From assembly GCF_012844225.1 (NCBI RefSeq), contig NZ_JABAGQ010000007.1, positions 124,001 through 188,000 on the forward strand: a stretch of 64,000 nt of DNA. The letters run 5' to 3'. Numbering within the stretch: the stretch's first letter is position 1; each line of letters begins with the position of its first letter. The notes beneath the pieces were generated by a model. That model did no database searches. It worked only from the letters and a program-made list of their open reading frames with translations, and was not told where the DNA came from. The stretch is from Rhodococcus sp. 105337. GTDB taxonomy: Bacteria; Actinomycetota; Actinomycetes; Mycobacteriales; Mycobacteriaceae. Below, one piece after another: positions 62,878 through 64,000 of this stretch. A program made the position numbers and the translations under genes.

Positions 62878-64000
62878 CTACCCCGACGTCGTTTCGACAT
62901 CGACGGTGTTCTGGTTCCCGTTCGCATCCTGGTAGGTGATCTTCACCGTCTCGCCAGGAGCATGCGAACGGATCGCCGCGATCAGCGCATCACCGTCGGT
63001 GATGACCCGATCGTCGACCTTGACGATGAGAGAGCCGGCGGGAATTCCCGCACGCTCGGCAGGCCCGCCCGCGACCACTTCGGCGACACGCGCGCCGTTG
63101 TCCTGGCTCTGGGACGGCACCTGGACGCCGATGACGGCGTGCTGCGCCGTCCCGGTATCGATCAGTTGATCGGCGATACGACGAGCCTGGTTGACGGGGA
63201 TGGCGAAGCCCAGCCCGATCGATCCGGACTGCGACCCGGCCGTGGCGATCGCGGTGTTGATCCCGACGAGACGCCCCTCCATGTCGACGAGCGCGCCGCC
63301 CGAGTTCCCCGGGTTGATCGCGGCGTCGGTCTGGATCGCGTCGATGACCGAACTCTGGTTACCCGTCTGCCCACTGGTGGACACCGGCCGTTCGAGTGCG
63401 GAGACGATGCCCGCGGTGACCGTGCTCTCCAGCCCGAGCGGTGAACCGACGGCGACGACTTCCTGTCCCACCTGGATGTTGTCGGAGTTGCCCAGTTCGA
63501 TCGGGGTGAGATCGTTGCGGCCCTCGGTCCGGATCACGGCGATATCGGAGACGGCATCGGCCCCTTCGATCGTCGCGGGAGCCGAGGTGCCGTCGGAGAA
63601 GTACACCGTGAGCTGTCCTCCGCCGCCCGCACCCTCGACGACGTGGTTGTTCGTGAGGATCAACCCATCCGAGGAGAGAACGACGCCCGAGCCTTCACCG
63701 CTGCTGTTGCGACCCATCACCTCGATCCGCACCACACTCGGCACCACTTTCTGGGCGACCGCCTGGACGCTGCCCTCGGGTGCCTCGACGACCGTGACGT
63801 TCTCCTCCGCGGGCGTATCGAGCGAGTTGACCACCGCGGTACCGCCACCGGAATCCTTGACCGCCCACGCGCCTACTGCCCCACCGATGCCGCCACTGAC
63901 GATCGCGAGTGCGATCGCGCCGACCGCCAGCGCCGAACGGCCGGGCATACGCCCCGTGCCCCGGGTCTGCTGTGGGTACGGCCCCTGTGGATACGGGCCG
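62878..64000 (-). CDS. pepD: HtrA-type serine protease PepD (partial at its N-terminus)
   Basis: A membrane-anchored trypsin-like protease with one PDZ domain. A Gly/Pro/Gln-rich cytosolic tail (continuing past the window) precedes the membrane segment SALAVGAIALAIVSGGIGGAVGAW. The catalytic triad is His in LTNNHVVEG, Asp in SDIAVIRTE and Ser in NPGNSGGALVDMEG. The PDZ domain follows (GVQVPSQ... GGPAERAGIPAGSLIVKVDDRVI). It degrades or refolds envelope proteins under stress in the known family. The start codon is outside the window. Downstream is moaB, then mscL beyond the mspA pair, as in the Rv0983-Rv0985c block. Confidence 0.93.
   Translation of the reverse strand, partial: GPYPQGPYPQQTRGTGRMPGRSALAVGAIALAIVSGGIGGAVGAWAVKDSGGGTAVVNSLDTPAEENVTVVEAPEGSVQAVAQKVVPSVVRIEVMGRNSSGEGSGVVLSSDGLILTNNHVVEGAGGGGQLTVYFSDGTSAPATIEGADAVSDIAVIRTEGRNDLTPIELGNSDNIQVGQEVVAVGSPLGLESTVTAGIVSALERPVSTSGQTGNQSSVIDAIQTDAAINPGNSGGALVDMEGRLVGINTAIATAGSQSGSIGLGFAIPVNQARRIADQLIDTGTAQHAVIGVQVPSQSQDNGARVAEVVAGGPAERAGIPAGSLIVKVDDRVITDGDALIAAIRSHAPGETVKITYQDANGNQNTVDVETTSG

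Overview
The window is GC-rich actinobacterial chromosome, most likely Rhodococcus or a close Nocardiaceae relative. The evidence is strong GC3 bias, MspA-type mycolic-acid outer-membrane porins, an ergothioneine (egtABCDE) cluster, a resuscitation-promoting factor, and a gene order that matches, from recalled knowledge, the Mycobacterium tuberculosis block Rv0983-Rv1015 (pepD, moaB2, mscL, ruc, 5-FTHF cyclo-ligase, galU, moeA/glp, rimJ, glpR, arcA, pmt, rsmI, pabB, metG, tatD, rpfB, ksgA, ispE, pth, rplY). Lineage-specific genes are inserted throughout this backbone.

Layout. 1-4.8 kb: ergothioneine genes egtA-B-C-D (minus strand, overlapping) with egtE divergent. 5-8.9 kb: translation genes rplY, pth and prfC plus a low-complexity hypothetical. 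8.9-12.5 kb: a minus-strand run of small metabolic genes (HIBYL-CoA hydrolase-like, PNPOx-like, VOC, SnoaL-like) and a TetR regulator with a clear palindromic operator. 12.6-16.1 kb: the divergent TLP1 / enoyl-CoA hydratase / acyl-CoA dehydrogenase operon. 16.1-27.3 kb (mostly minus): DUF6069-like membrane protein, ABC-F, ispE, mgtE, WYL regulator (plus), cspA, ksgA, rpfB, doxX, a maleylacetate-reductase-like enzyme and tatD. 27.4-33.5 kb (plus): metG, a DUF2786 protein, an FAD oxidoreductase with an overlapping ECF41 sigma factor, and pabB. 33.5-40.0 kb (minus): a 1323-residue nSTAND NTPase with 14 WD40 repeats, an AGCS symporter and rsmI. 40-47.5 kb: pmt, a YbjN-like protein, BCCT transporter, GntR, mscL, arsC, arcA and nitrobindin.

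47.5-51.3 kb is a foreign, visibly lower-GC island. It holds a TcmP gene and its usual partner, a three-Cys-motif Gp37/Gp68 protein, separated by a decayed IS256-family transposase. It is flanked by a direct duplication of the nitrobindin 3' end, and the Gp37/Gp68 gene has a LexA-box-like site just before its start. This is the best candidate here for an undescribed system.

51.4-64 kb: SDR, a small ORF, a DHFR-like reductase, tRNA-Ala(CGC), glpR, rimJ, glp/moeA, galU, 5-FTHF cyclo-ligase, a CIRCE-preceded Ruc-type chaperone, a SAF protein, a second mscL, tandem MspA porins, moaB and the start of pepD/htrA. Regulatory sites read directly from sequence include a TetR operator, an ECF41-type promoter, a CIRCE element, an SOS-like box, an iron-box-like site, leaderless promoters and several strong hairpin terminators. 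All functional calls are by motif and family recognition; no database search was run.
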